Shown here piece by piece: positions 1 to 6,603 of a stretch of DNA of 64,000 nt. Made by a program: the position numbers and the translations under genes. How positions within the stretch are numbered: position 1 is the stretch's first letter; each line of letters starts with the position of its first letter. The notes beneath the pieces were generated by a model. The model was not told where the DNA came from. It saw nothing but the letters and a program-made list of their open reading frames with translations, and made no database searches. The stretch is from Nocardioides cynanchi (GTDB taxonomy: Bacteria; Actinomycetota; Actinomycetes; Propionibacteriales; Nocardioidaceae): NCBI RefSeq assembly GCF_008761635.1, contig NZ_CP044344.1, positions 806,001 to 870,000 on the forward strand, written 5' to 3'.

Positions 1-284
1 ATCGAGAATCCGACCAGCACCCGCTGCACCGAGACCAGGGTCGCGCTGCCGAGGGTGCCGTCGCGGACCAGGCCGGCGGCGGTGTGGGCGATCTGGTTCG
101 GCGAGGCGATGGTCCGCTCGGAGAGCACCCCACTGCTGCTGAGCAGCTGCCAGACGGCGACGATGAGCACGGGGGAGACCCATCGGCGCAGGAAGGCGAG
201 CCGCGACCGGCTGCGCCCCTGCCTGGCCGACGGCCCTCCGGCCCGAGGCCGGTCGAGGACCGGCACGGAGAGAGATGAGGTCAT
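1..284 (-). CDS. ABC transporter permease, SsuC-like (5' part only)
   Basis: This is the amino-terminal 94 codons of a gene that reads leftward off the window edge; the ATG is the complement of 282-284. After a basic leader (residues 12-34) there is a first membrane segment at about residues 36-50, followed by VLSERTIASPNQI and the segment LVSVQRVLVGF. This layout is typical of permeases of the nitrate/sulfonate/taurine importer family (SsuC/TauC/NrtB). The substrate cannot be told from this fragment; aliphatic sulfonates are the commonest assignment. The gene is divergent from the SseB-like gene, and the AT-rich stretch 290-320 between them is the likely promoter region. Confidence 0.72.
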   Translation of the reverse strand, partial: MTSSLSVPVLDRPRAGGPSARQGRSRSRLAFLRRWVSPVLIVAVWQLLSSSGVLSERTIASPNQIAHTAAGLVRDGTLGSATLVSVQRVLVGFS

Positions 285-372
285 GTCGAGTATGTCTACC
301 GAATTACATGACTTAACTCAAACCGACCCTCCGGAGGTCCCGGGATCCGGCCGGTCGCGAGAGGATGTGGGC
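285..372. promoter_or_regulatory. Divergent promoter region between permease and SseB-like gene
   Basis: The 88-bp gap contains the only AT-rich patch in the neighbourhood (about 290-320). On the minus strand TTGAGT and TAGACA are separated by 17 bp, about 8 nt before the permease ATG, which would give a nearly leaderless transcript. The -10 match is poor, so the call is tentative. GAGAGG at 359-364 serves the plus-strand gene. Confidence 0.35.
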
Positions 373-900
373 ATGGCCGACGAGCACGCGTCACCCGCGG
401 CGGGTCGGCAGATCCCCGACCCCGGCTTCGCGGGGGACGACGGTGCCGCCGAGCCGCGCCTGGCCGCCGCCCTGGCGTCGTACGCCGGTGCCGGGGAGGA
501 CGGCCTGGGCGTGTTCCTGGTCCTCCAGCACGCCCGCCTCCTGGTGCCTGTCGTCGCGGTCCTCGGCGAGGTGGAGCACGACGCCTCCGGTCTCGCCCAC
601 GACAAGACCAGTGACATGGCGACGGCCCTGCTGACCGGGGCGGACGGCCGTCAGGCAGTGCTCGCGTTCACCAGCCTGGAGAGCCTCGGCAGGTGGCGGC
701 CCGACGCCCGCCCGGTCCCGGTGCCGGCCATCCTGGCGGCCCGCTCGGCCGTCCAGGAGGGTGCCTCCGCGCTCGTCGTCGACGTCGCCGGCCCGACGTC
801 GTACGCCGTCGAGGGCGACCTGCTGGAGGGCCTGGCCCGCGGGTGGCCGTTGGCCCGGACCGCGGACGGCGCCTACGCCTGGGTCGAGCCTGTGGAATAG
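373..900 (+). CDS. SseB-like protein of unknown function
   Basis: A 175-residue protein whose core (about residues 25-165) resembles the SseB N-terminal-type domain: an alternating strand/helix pattern with FLVLQHARLLVPVVAVLGE, then DMATALLTGADGRQAVLAFTS, then SALVVDVAGPTSYAVEG. Such proteins commonly sit just upstream of infC in actinobacteria; their role is not established. ATG 373 is chosen because GAGAGG lies 8 nt upstream. An in-frame GTG at 367 is a possible alternative, while starts further upstream lengthen the protein with low-complexity sequence. There is no signal peptide or membrane segment, so it is probably cytoplasmic. Confidence 0.75.
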   Translation: MADEHASPAAGRQIPDPGFAGDDGAAEPRLAAALASYAGAGEDGLGVFLVLQHARLLVPVVAVLGEVEHDASGLAHDKTSDMATALLTGADGRQAVLAFTSLESLGRWRPDARPVPVPAILAARSAVQEGASALVVDVAGPTSYAVEGDLLEGLARGWPLARTADGAYAWVEPVE

Positions 901-1170
901 GCAAGCCCTCCCGATCCTTGTATCGTGTGTCACGACCGACAGGTTCCACCCCGGTGGAGCCGGTCAGACAAGTGGAGGCTCGCTCCCACCCGCATCGACC
1001 GCAGCACTGGCAACAGGGCACAGGTCGTCGGGTCCGGTCCGCACCGTGGGTGCGACGTACGCCGTCGACCCTTCGGTGCAGCCTGAGCCTCCGCGCGTCG
1101 CGCGGGGGCTCTCGTCGTGTGCGAGGTCCTCCCGTGGCGGTCACCCAGCCGTTCGACCCATGGAGGACAC
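901..1170 (+). promoter_or_regulatory. infC 5' leader with strong hairpin
   Basis: This 270-bp non-coding stretch precedes infC. A candidate -10 TATCGT lies at 921-926 without a convincing -35. A long GC-rich hairpin spans 1085-1111, with arms GAGCCTCCGCG and CGCGGGGGCTC and a very short loop, followed by TCGTCGTGTG. It could be an attenuator or simply a structured leader. In many bacteria infC-rpmI-rplT leaders mediate autogenous control by L20 or IF-3; whether this one does is inference. No known riboswitch was recognised. Confidence 0.45.
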
Positions 1171-1854
1171 ATCAGCACCGAGCTACGCATCAACGACCGG
1201 ATCCGGGTTCCCGAGGTCCGGCTCGTCGGACCCAACGGCGAGACCGTCGGCATCGTCCCCACGGGCGAGGCACTCAAGCTGGCCCAGGAGGCGGACCTCG
1301 ACCTCGTCGAGATCGCCCCGATGGGCAAGCCCCCGGTCTGCAAGCTCATGGACTACGGGAAGTTCAAGTACGAGAACGCCCAGAAGGCCCGTGAGGCCCG
1401 TCGCAACCAGACGAACGTGATCATCAAGGAGATGAAGCTTCGTCCCAAGATCGACGCGCACGACTACGCGACCAAGAAGGGTCACGTCGTGCGGTTCCTC
1501 AAGGCCGGCGACAAGGTCAAGATCACGATCATGTTCCGCGGTCGCGAGCAGCACCGCCCCGAGCTGGGCTTCCGGCTGCTGCAGCGGCTGGCCGAGGACG
1601 TCACGGAGCTGGGCTTCGTGGAGTCCGCGCCCAAGCAGGACGGCCGCAACATGATCATGGTCCTGGGGCCGCACAAGAAGAAGGCCGAGGCCAAGGTGGA
1701 GATGGAGGCGGCGAAGGCCGACCGCATGGCCGCCCGGGCTGCCGAGGTCGCCGAGGAGCGCGAGGAGCGCATCGCCCACAACGCCGGGCAGGCCGTGGCC
1801 CAGAAGAAGGCCCACGGGCGGAGCGAGAACCTCGACCCCGAGATCGAGGCCTGA
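1171..1854 (+). CDS. infC: Translation initiation factor IF-3 (ATC start)
   Basis: IF-3 binds the 30S subunit, prevents premature 50S joining and checks start-codon choice. The 227-residue product carries [15 protein letters not shown] (6-20), [11 protein letters not shown] (58-68), the linker EMKLRPKI (87-94) and the C-domain motif [15 protein letters not shown] (113-127). A Lys/Glu/Ala-rich tail follows from about 170, longer than in E. coli IF-3. No ATG, GTG or TTG lies at the correct place. A perfect GGAGGA at 1162-1167 sits 3 nt before ATC 1171, exactly where homologues begin, so translation very likely starts on ATC. infC is known for rare start codons that allow autoregulation. First gene of infC-rpmI-rplT. 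Confidence 0.93.
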   Translation: MSTELRINDRIRVPEVRLVGPNGETVGIVPTGEALKLAQEADLDLVEIAPMGKPPVCKLMDYGKFKYENAQKAREARRNQTNVIIKEMKLRPKIDAHDYATKKGHVVRFLKAGDKVKITIMFRGREQHRPELGFRLLQRLAEDVTELGFVESAPKQDGRNMIMVLGPHKKKAEAKVEMEAAKADRMAARAAEVAEEREERIAHNAGQAVAQKKAHGRSENLDPEIEA

Positions 1855-2003
1855 GCGCTGCGAAGGGCTCGATCGAGAAGAACGAGGTCGCACCCAGTTT
1901 TCGGGGACATGTGCAGTGCCTGCACCAGGCAGTGAGTCCCCACCACAGCACGACGTGGGCCGCCCGCCGCGACCACACGACGTACCAAGAGGAAGAGAGC
2001 ACC

Positions 2004-2198
2004 ATGCCGAAGAACAAGACGCACTCCGGCGCGAGCAAGAGGTTCCGGGTGACCGGCTCGGGCAAGATCCTGCGCGAGAAGGCCGGCAAGCGACACAACC
2101 TGGAGAAGAAGGCCTCCAAGGTCACCCGTCGCATGACCGGCACCACCGAGGTCGCCAAGGCCGACGTCCCCCGCGCGAAGAAGATGCTCGGCCTCTGA
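2004..2198 (+). CDS. rpmI: 50S ribosomal protein L35
   Basis: A 64-residue, strongly basic protein starting [14 protein letters not shown], with the family features FRVTGSGKI and KRHNLEKK. L35 is a small component of the large ribosomal subunit. The length is normal. The start at 2004 is preceded by GGAAGAGAG (1991-1999), a good ribosome binding site. It lies 149 nt after infC and 89 nt before rplT, forming the universal infC-rpmI-rplT group; L20 or IF-3 feedback on this group is known in other bacteria but not visible here. Confidence 0.97.
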   Translation: MPKNKTHSGASKRFRVTGSGKILREKAGKRHNLEKKASKVTRRMTGTTEVAKADVPRAKKMLGL

Positions 2199-2211
2199 CT
2201 CACCCCGCATC

Positions 2212-2262
2212 GGTGGTCGAGCGGAGTCGAGCTTTGTATCGAGCGACGTCGAGATGACCACT
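2212..2262. repeat. REP-like palindromic intergenic element
   Basis: Between rpmI and rplT, TGGTCGAGCG starts at 2214, and TCGAGCGACGTCGAG is followed by GACCACT near 2255-2262, so the element begins and ends with GTGGTC/GACCAC in inverted orientation. The core TCGAGCGACGTCGAG recurs at about 17994-18008 upstream of argG. Such TGGTCGAG...CTCGACCA elements are frequent between genes in related actinobacteria. It may act as a transcript processing or attenuating hairpin inside the operon. Confidence 0.6.
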
Positions 2263-2287
2263 GGCACGAACCTGAAGGAGACACACC

Positions 2288-2671
2288 ATGGCACGCGTCA
2301 AGCGGGCAGTGAACGCCCACAAGAAGCGTCGTACCACCCTCGAGCGCGCCAGCGGCTACCGCGGCCAACGCTCGCGCCTGTACCGCAAGGCCAAGGAGCA
2401 GGTCACCCACTCGCTGGTCTACAGCTACCGTGACCGCAAGGCGCGCAAGGGCGACTTCCGCCGGCTCTGGATCCAGCGCATCAACGCTGCGGCCCGCGCC
2501 GAGGGGATGACCTACAACCGCTTCATCCAGGGTCTCAACCTGGCCGGCGTCGAGGTCGACCGCAAGATCCTGGCCGAGCTCGCCGTCAACGACGCGCCCG
2601 CCTTCTCGGCGCTGGTCGCGACCGCCAAGGCGGCCCTGCCCGAGGACGTCAACGCGCCGAAGGCGTCCTGA
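2288..2671 (+). CDS. rplT: 50S ribosomal protein L20
   Basis: A 127-residue basic protein with the canonical start [15 protein letters not shown], then [18 protein letters not shown] and the core [18 protein letters not shown]20 binds 23S rRNA early and is essential for 50S assembly; in several bacteria it also represses its own operon. The start is preceded by AAGGAGAC, a strong ribosome binding site. Length is slightly above the usual 115-120 residues because of an acidic/alanine-rich C-terminal end. Confidence 0.97.
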   Translation: MARVKRAVNAHKKRRTTLERASGYRGQRSRLYRKAKEQVTHSLVYSYRDRKARKGDFRRLWIQRINAAARAEGMTYNRFIQGLNLAGVEVDRKILAELAVNDAPAFSALVATAKAALPEDVNAPKAS

Positions 2672-2678
2672 GGCCCTC

Positions 2679-3476
2679 GTGCCGGACGCGCCCCTGACCG
2701 CGGGGAACACCCGGGTCAAGGAGGCGCGCAAGCTCAGCCGTCGTTCGGTTCGCGCCGAGCGACGGCTGTTCCTCGCCGACGGCCCGAAGGCCGTCGAGGG
2801 GGCCCTCGGCGCGGGCTGCGTGGTCGAGATCTTCGGGACCCCGCCGGCCCTCGAGGAGTACGCCGCGCTGGTGGCGACCGCCGAGCGGCGGACGGTCGTT
2901 GACGAGCGGGCCCTGGCCTCGCTCAGCGAGAGCGTGAGCCCGGCCGGGATCGTGGCCGTGTGCTCGTTCCTCGACGTGGCCCTGTCCGACGCCGTGACCA
3001 CCGCGCGCGACGGCAGCGGCCTGCTGGTGATCTGCGCCGACGTCCGCGACCCCGGCAACGCCGGGACCTTGCTGCGCACGGCCGACGCGATGGCGGCCGA
3101 CGCCGTCGTGCTGGCCGGTCACTCGGTCGACGCCTACAACGCCAAGACCGTGCGGGCCAGCGTCGGCAGCCTGTTCCACCTGCCGGTGGCCCTCGAGCCC
3201 GATCCGGTGACCGCCGTGCGCACGGCTCGTGAGTCGGGCCTGACCGTGCTCGCCGCCGACGGCGGCGGCGAGCTCGACCTCGACGACGCCGGCGGGATCC
3301 TGGCCGGTCCGACGGCCTGGCTCTTCGGGAACGAGGCCTGGGGCCTGCCGGTGGAGCTGGCGGCCCTCGCCGACCACCGGGTCCGGATCGCGATCCCGGG
3401 TCGCGCCGAGAGCCTGAACCTGGCCACCGCGGCGGCGATCTGCCTGCACGAGAGCGCGCGGACCCGCCGGCGCTGA
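2679..3476 (+). CDS. SpoU/TrmH-family RNA 2'-O-methyltransferase
   Basis: A 265-residue SPOUT-class methyltransferase using S-adenosylmethionine. The three family motifs are present: NAGTLLRTADA at 127-137, FGNEAWGLP at 216-224 and IPGRAESLNLATAAAI at 239-254, which forms the trefoil-knot cofactor site. The N-terminal 100 residues look like the L30-like substrate-binding domain. The GTG start at 2679 lies 7 nt after the rplT stop, suggesting translational coupling. The position next to rplT is conserved in actinobacteria. The target nucleotide is unknown; 23S rRNA ribose methylation (RlmB- or TsnR-like) is the usual expectation. Confidence 0.88.
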   Translation: MPDAPLTAGNTRVKEARKLSRRSVRAERRLFLADGPKAVEGALGAGCVVEIFGTPPALEEYAALVATAERRTVVDERALASLSESVSPAGIVAVCSFLDVALSDAVTTARDGSGLLVICADVRDPGNAGTLLRTADAMAADAVVLAGHSVDAYNAKTVRASVGSLFHLPVALEPDPVTAVRTARESGLTVLAADGGGELDLDDAGGILAGPTAWLFGNEAWGLPVELAALADHRVRIAIPGRAESLNLATAAAICLHESARTRRR

Positions 3477-3501
3477 GCCGTGGGCGTCCGGCCGGGTCCC
3501 C

Positions 3502-4143
3502 TCACCCGTCGTCGGTCGACCCACGCGTCAGCCGCGCGTGGTGGTGCTCGTGCCCGAGCTGGCGCAACAGGATGAACACCTGCCCGTAGACCACCGATCC
3601 GGTCACCATGTCCTCGAGCAGGTCGGCCCGGTCGCGGCTCTCGTCGATCATCGTGATCTCGGTCCGGGCCAGCTGGTCGGCCAGCCCGGCGTAGTAGCTG
3701 AGCACCTCCACGCTGGCCCCCAGGGGCCCGGGCGCGTTGAGCAGCGTGACCAGGGACTCCAGCCGCTGCCGGTCGACGGACTCGGGCCGGATCGCGTCCC
3801 AGCCGACCGCGTCCAGCACCGCGTCCACGATCTGCGTCGAGGCCGGGTCCCGGCTCCCGGGCTCCGGACCGGCCGTGATCACGTCGGCGGTCACGGTCAT
3901 CACGTCGTGGATCGGCAGGTCCTCGTCGTCGAGGGCGTCCATCACCTGCCGCAGGTGGGAGACGGGTACGCCGCCGATCTCGCGGAGCAGCCGCAGGATG
4001 CGCAGCCGGCGTACGTGCGACTCGTCGTACTCGGCACGTCGCGGGGCGGTGGTCTCTCCGGGCGGGAGGAGACCTTCGCGCAGGTAGTACTTGACGGTCG
4101 CCACCGGGACGTCGGCGCGGGCGGCAAGCTCTGAGACCTGCAT
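3502..4143 (-). CDS. MerR-family transcriptional regulator
   Basis: A 213-residue protein with a MerR winged helix at the N-terminus: MQVSELAARADVPVATVKYY (1-20), then REGLLPPGE and the second helix pair HVRRLRILRLLREIGGVPVSHL. The rest is an uncharacterised effector region rich in Leu/Val/Asp with no cysteine cluster, so metal sensing is unlikely. ATG 4143 aligns with the MerR domain start; an upstream in-frame TTG at 4167 is less likely. It is transcribed away from the histidine kinase gene, and the palindrome at 4205-4221 between them is a possible operator. Confidence 0.88.
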   Translation of the reverse strand: MQVSELAARADVPVATVKYYLREGLLPPGETTAPRRAEYDESHVRRLRILRLLREIGGVPVSHLRQVMDALDDEDLPIHDVMTVTADVITAGPEPGSRDPASTQIVDAVLDAVGWDAIRPESVDRQRLESLVTLLNAPGPLGASVEVLSYYAGLADQLARTEITMIDESRDRADLLEDMVTGSVVYGQVFILLRQLGHEHHHARLTRGSTDDG

Positions 4144-4204
4144 GGTTTGCACCCAATTCGATGGCAAAATCGCGGAAATCCTGCGAAATCGGTTGTGCAG
4201 GGTT

Positions 4205-4221
4205 GGATAGCGGAACTATCC
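4205..4221. promoter_or_regulatory. Palindrome between merR-type gene and histidine kinase gene
   Basis: GGATAG at 4205-4210 and CTATCC at 4216-4221 form a perfect 6-bp inverted repeat with a 5-bp centre, in the divergent intergenic region 62 bp upstream of the MerR start codon. MerR proteins usually bind dyads between -35 and -10 of the promoters they control, so this is a reasonable autoregulatory operator candidate. No promoter hexamers clearly flank it. Confidence 0.4.
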
Positions 4222-4347
4222 TAGTCCTTGTTCGCAGGCACGTGCGGCGAACACCCGGACGGGCCCCACGGGGGAGGGGCTGTCCACCAACGTTGCGGGG
4301 CCGGCCCCACCGGGGGGAGGGGCCGCCCCCGACATCGTCTCTCTGAC

Positions 4348-4360
4348 TAGGCTGCCCGTC
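4348..4360 (+). promoter_or_regulatory. Leaderless -10 box of the histidine kinase gene
   Basis: TAGGCT at 4348-4353 lies 7 nt before the GTG at 4361 and no Shine-Dalgarno sequence is present. This is the standard layout of a leaderless actinobacterial transcript. Confidence 0.55.
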
Positions 4361-5404
4361 GTGGACGTGTCCCCGGAGGCGCTGGACGCGCAACGCGCGG
4401 TCGACTCGCTGCCCGACGGCGTGGTGATCGCCGACGGTGCGGGCCGGGTGAGCCTGATCAACGACCGCGCCGCCGCGATGCTGGCGCTCGACGGCGAGGC
4501 CGTCGGGCGGCCGTTGGTCGAGGTCCTGTCGGTGACCAACCAGGACGGCGTCGGCTGGGTCGAGTGCGTCAAGCCGTACGACGGCCTGGTCACCCGCACC
4601 GGGGTCCCGGAGCAGTCCTGGGTGCTCCCCACCGGCGCCGAGGTGCTGCTCACCGCCCGGATCCGGCGCGCGCCCGGCCACGGGCCGGTCACTGAGGTCG
4701 CGGTGAGCATGCGTTCCGGGCGCGCCCGGGCCCGGCTCGACCGCGACCGCTCCGACCTGGTCGCGACGGTGGCCCACGAGCTGCGCTCGCCGCTGACCGG
4801 TGTGAAGGGGTTCGTACAGGCGCTGCTGAACCGCTGGGACCGGCTCAACGACGACCAGAAGAAGCTGATGCTGACCACCGTCCACGCCGACTCCGACCGG
4901 CTCAGCCGGTTGATCACCGAGCTCCTCGACGTGGCACGCCTGGACACCGGCCGGCTCTCGATGCACCAGCGGCCGTGCGACGTCGGGCTCCTGACGCAGC
5001 GGGTGATCGAGAGCATCCGCGCCGGGGCGCCGCACCGCATCGACTACCGCGCCCCCGAGGGGCTGCCGCCGATCTGGGCAGACCCCGACAAGTTCACCCA
5101 GGTGCTGACCAACGTGCTGGAGAACGCCATCCGGCACGGCTCGGAGCCGGTCTCGGTGACCGCGGCCATCGAGGGCGAGATGATCGTGATCCACGTCGAC
5201 GACTCCGGCGACGGCATCCCGCCGGACACCCGGCGTCGGGTGTTCACCAAGTTCTGGACCACCGGTCAGCGGGGCGGCTCCGGGCTCGGGCTGTACCTCG
5301 TCAACGGGCTGGTCCGCGCCCACGGCGGCACGGTCACCATCGAGGACGCGCCCGGCGGTGGCGCCCGGATCACCATGACCTGGCCGGGCTCCTACGGCGC
5401 GTGA
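4361..5404 (+). CDS. Soluble PAS-domain sensor histidine kinase
   Basis: A 347-residue protein without membrane segments. Residues 10-120 form a PAS sensor (SLPDGVVIADGAGRVSLINDRA). The dimerisation/phosphoacceptor motif VAHELRSPLTG places the phosphorylated His at 139. The ATPase domain has the N-box NVLENAIRH (251-259), G1 box DSGDGI (281-286) and G2 box GSGLGLYLV (306-314). No response regulator is adjacent, so it is an orphan kinase whose partner cannot be inferred. A kinase gene between the rplT-methyltransferase pair and pheS is a conserved arrangement in actinobacteria; I recall the same order in Streptomyces coelicolor. Confidence 0.88.
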   Translation: MDVSPEALDAQRAVDSLPDGVVIADGAGRVSLINDRAAAMLALDGEAVGRPLVEVLSVTNQDGVGWVECVKPYDGLVTRTGVPEQSWVLPTGAEVLLTARIRRAPGHGPVTEVAVSMRSGRARARLDRDRSDLVATVAHELRSPLTGVKGFVQALLNRWDRLNDDQKKLMLTTVHADSDRLSRLITELLDVARLDTGRLSMHQRPCDVGLLTQRVIESIRAGAPHRIDYRAPEGLPPIWADPDKFTQVLTNVLENAIRHGSEPVSVTAAIEGEMIVIHVDDSGDGIPPDTRRRVFTKFWTTGQRGGSGLGLYLVNGLVRAHGGTVTIEDAPGGGARITMTWPGSYGA

Positions 5405-5451
5405 TCCGTCTCGCCCGCGAAACCCCGTCGCCGGGCTCGCGCGGCCCTTCC

Positions 5452-5498
5452 TAGACTTGCCCCCGCGAGACCCACACCCAGCACCTCGAAAGGCACCC
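5452..5498 (+). promoter_or_regulatory. pheST promoter -10 and ribosome binding site
   Basis: TAGACT at 5452-5457 is a good -10; transcription would begin near 5464, leaving a short leader of about 35 nt with GAAAGG at 5488-5493 before ATG 5499. No T-box-like structure is possible in so short a leader. Confidence 0.45.
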
Positions 5499-6602
5499 AT
5501 GTCGGGCCCGAACACCGAGTACGACCCGGTCGAGGTGACCCCGCTCGGAGCCGAGCAGGTCGCCGCGATGCGGGACGAGGCGCTGGCCGCGATCGCCGCG
5601 GCTCCGGACCTCGCCGGGCTCAAGCAGACCCGTCTGGACCACGCCGGTGACCGGTCCCCGCTCGCCCTGGCCAACCGCGAGATCGGTGCCCTGCCGCCGC
5701 AGGCGCGCAAGGAGGCGGGCCAGCGGGTCGGACAGGCCCGCGCGGCCGTGACGCAGGCGCTCACCGAGCGGACCGCTGTGCTCGAGGTCGCGGCCGAGGA
5801 GCGGATGCTGGTCGAGGAGACGGTCGACGTGACCCTGCCGACCGCCCGACGGCCGCGCGGCTCCCGGCACCCGATCACCTTGATGTCCGACTACATCGCC
5901 GACCTGTTCGTCGCCCTGGGCTGGGAGGTCGCCGAGGGGCCGGTGCTGGAGGCCGAGTGGCTGAACTTCGACGCCCTCAACCTCGGCCCCGACCATCCGG
6001 CGCGGACCATGCAGGACACCTTCTGGACCGAGCCCGCCTCCGACCACCTCGTGCTGCGGACCCACACCTCGCCGGTGCAGGCCCGCACGATGCTGAGCCG
6101 TACCCCGCCGATCTACGTGATCTGCCCCGGGCGGGTCTTCCGCACCGACGAGTACGACGCCACCCACTCGCCGATGTTCCACCAGGTCGAGGGGCTCGTG
6201 GTCGACGAGGGCATCACCATGGCCCATCTCAAGGGCACCCTCGACCACTTCGCCGAGCAGCTGTTCGGTGACGGGATCACCACCCGCTTCCGCCCGTCGT
6301 ACTTCCCGTTCACCGAGCCGTCGGCCGAGGTCGACCTGGTCTGCTTCGTGTGCCGCGGCGTGGCCCCGACGGTGGACTCGTGCCGCACCTGCAAGGGCGA
6401 GGGCTGGATCGAGTGGGGCGGCTGCGGGGTGGTCAACCCGCGGGTGCTGGCGGCATGCGGCATCGACTCCAAGCGCTACCGCGGCTTCGCGTTCGGGATG
6501 GGGATCGACCGGTCCCTGATGTTCCGCACCGGCGCGGAGGACCTGCGGGCGCTGTTCGAGGGCGACGTGCGCTTCAGCGCGGCCTTCGGGACGGAGTGGT
6601 GA
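5499..6602 (+). CDS. pheS: Phenylalanyl-tRNA synthetase alpha subunit
   Basis: A 367-residue catalytic subunit of the (alpha-beta)2 enzyme that charges tRNA-Phe. The N-terminal 100 residues are the coiled-coil tRNA-contacting arm. Class II motif 2 is seen in CPGRVFRTDEYDATHSPMFH, and motif 3 in GFAFGMGIDRSLMF near the C-terminus, with the FTEPSAEV segment preceding it. A cysteine cluster (CFVCRG...CRTCKGEG) occurs between them, as in many homologues. The ATG at 5499 is preceded by GAAAGG and gives the normal length. pheT follows after 1 nt, so the two are translated together. Confidence 0.97.
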   Translation: MSGPNTEYDPVEVTPLGAEQVAAMRDEALAAIAAAPDLAGLKQTRLDHAGDRSPLALANREIGALPPQARKEAGQRVGQARAAVTQALTERTAVLEVAAEERMLVEETVDVTLPTARRPRGSRHPITLMSDYIADLFVALGWEVAEGPVLEAEWLNFDALNLGPDHPARTMQDTFWTEPASDHLVLRTHTSPVQARTMLSRTPPIYVICPGRVFRTDEYDATHSPMFHQVEGLVVDEGITMAHLKGTLDHFAEQLFGDGITTRFRPSYFPFTEPSAEVDLVCFVCRGVAPTVDSCRTCKGEGWIEWGGCGVVNPRVLAACGIDSKRYRGFAFGMGIDRSLMFRTGAEDLRALFEGDVRFSAAFGTEW

Positions 6603-6603
6603 G

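Noticed and set aside
1117..1170. GTG 1117 as the infC start
   Set aside because: The added residues do not resemble IF-3 and the GGAGGA site would fall inside the coding region; ATC 1171 is better.
3134..5878. Minus-strand open frame of 914 codons
   Set aside because: It crosses three well-supported plus-strand genes and the MerR gene; only high-GC codon bias keeps it open and it has no domain pattern.
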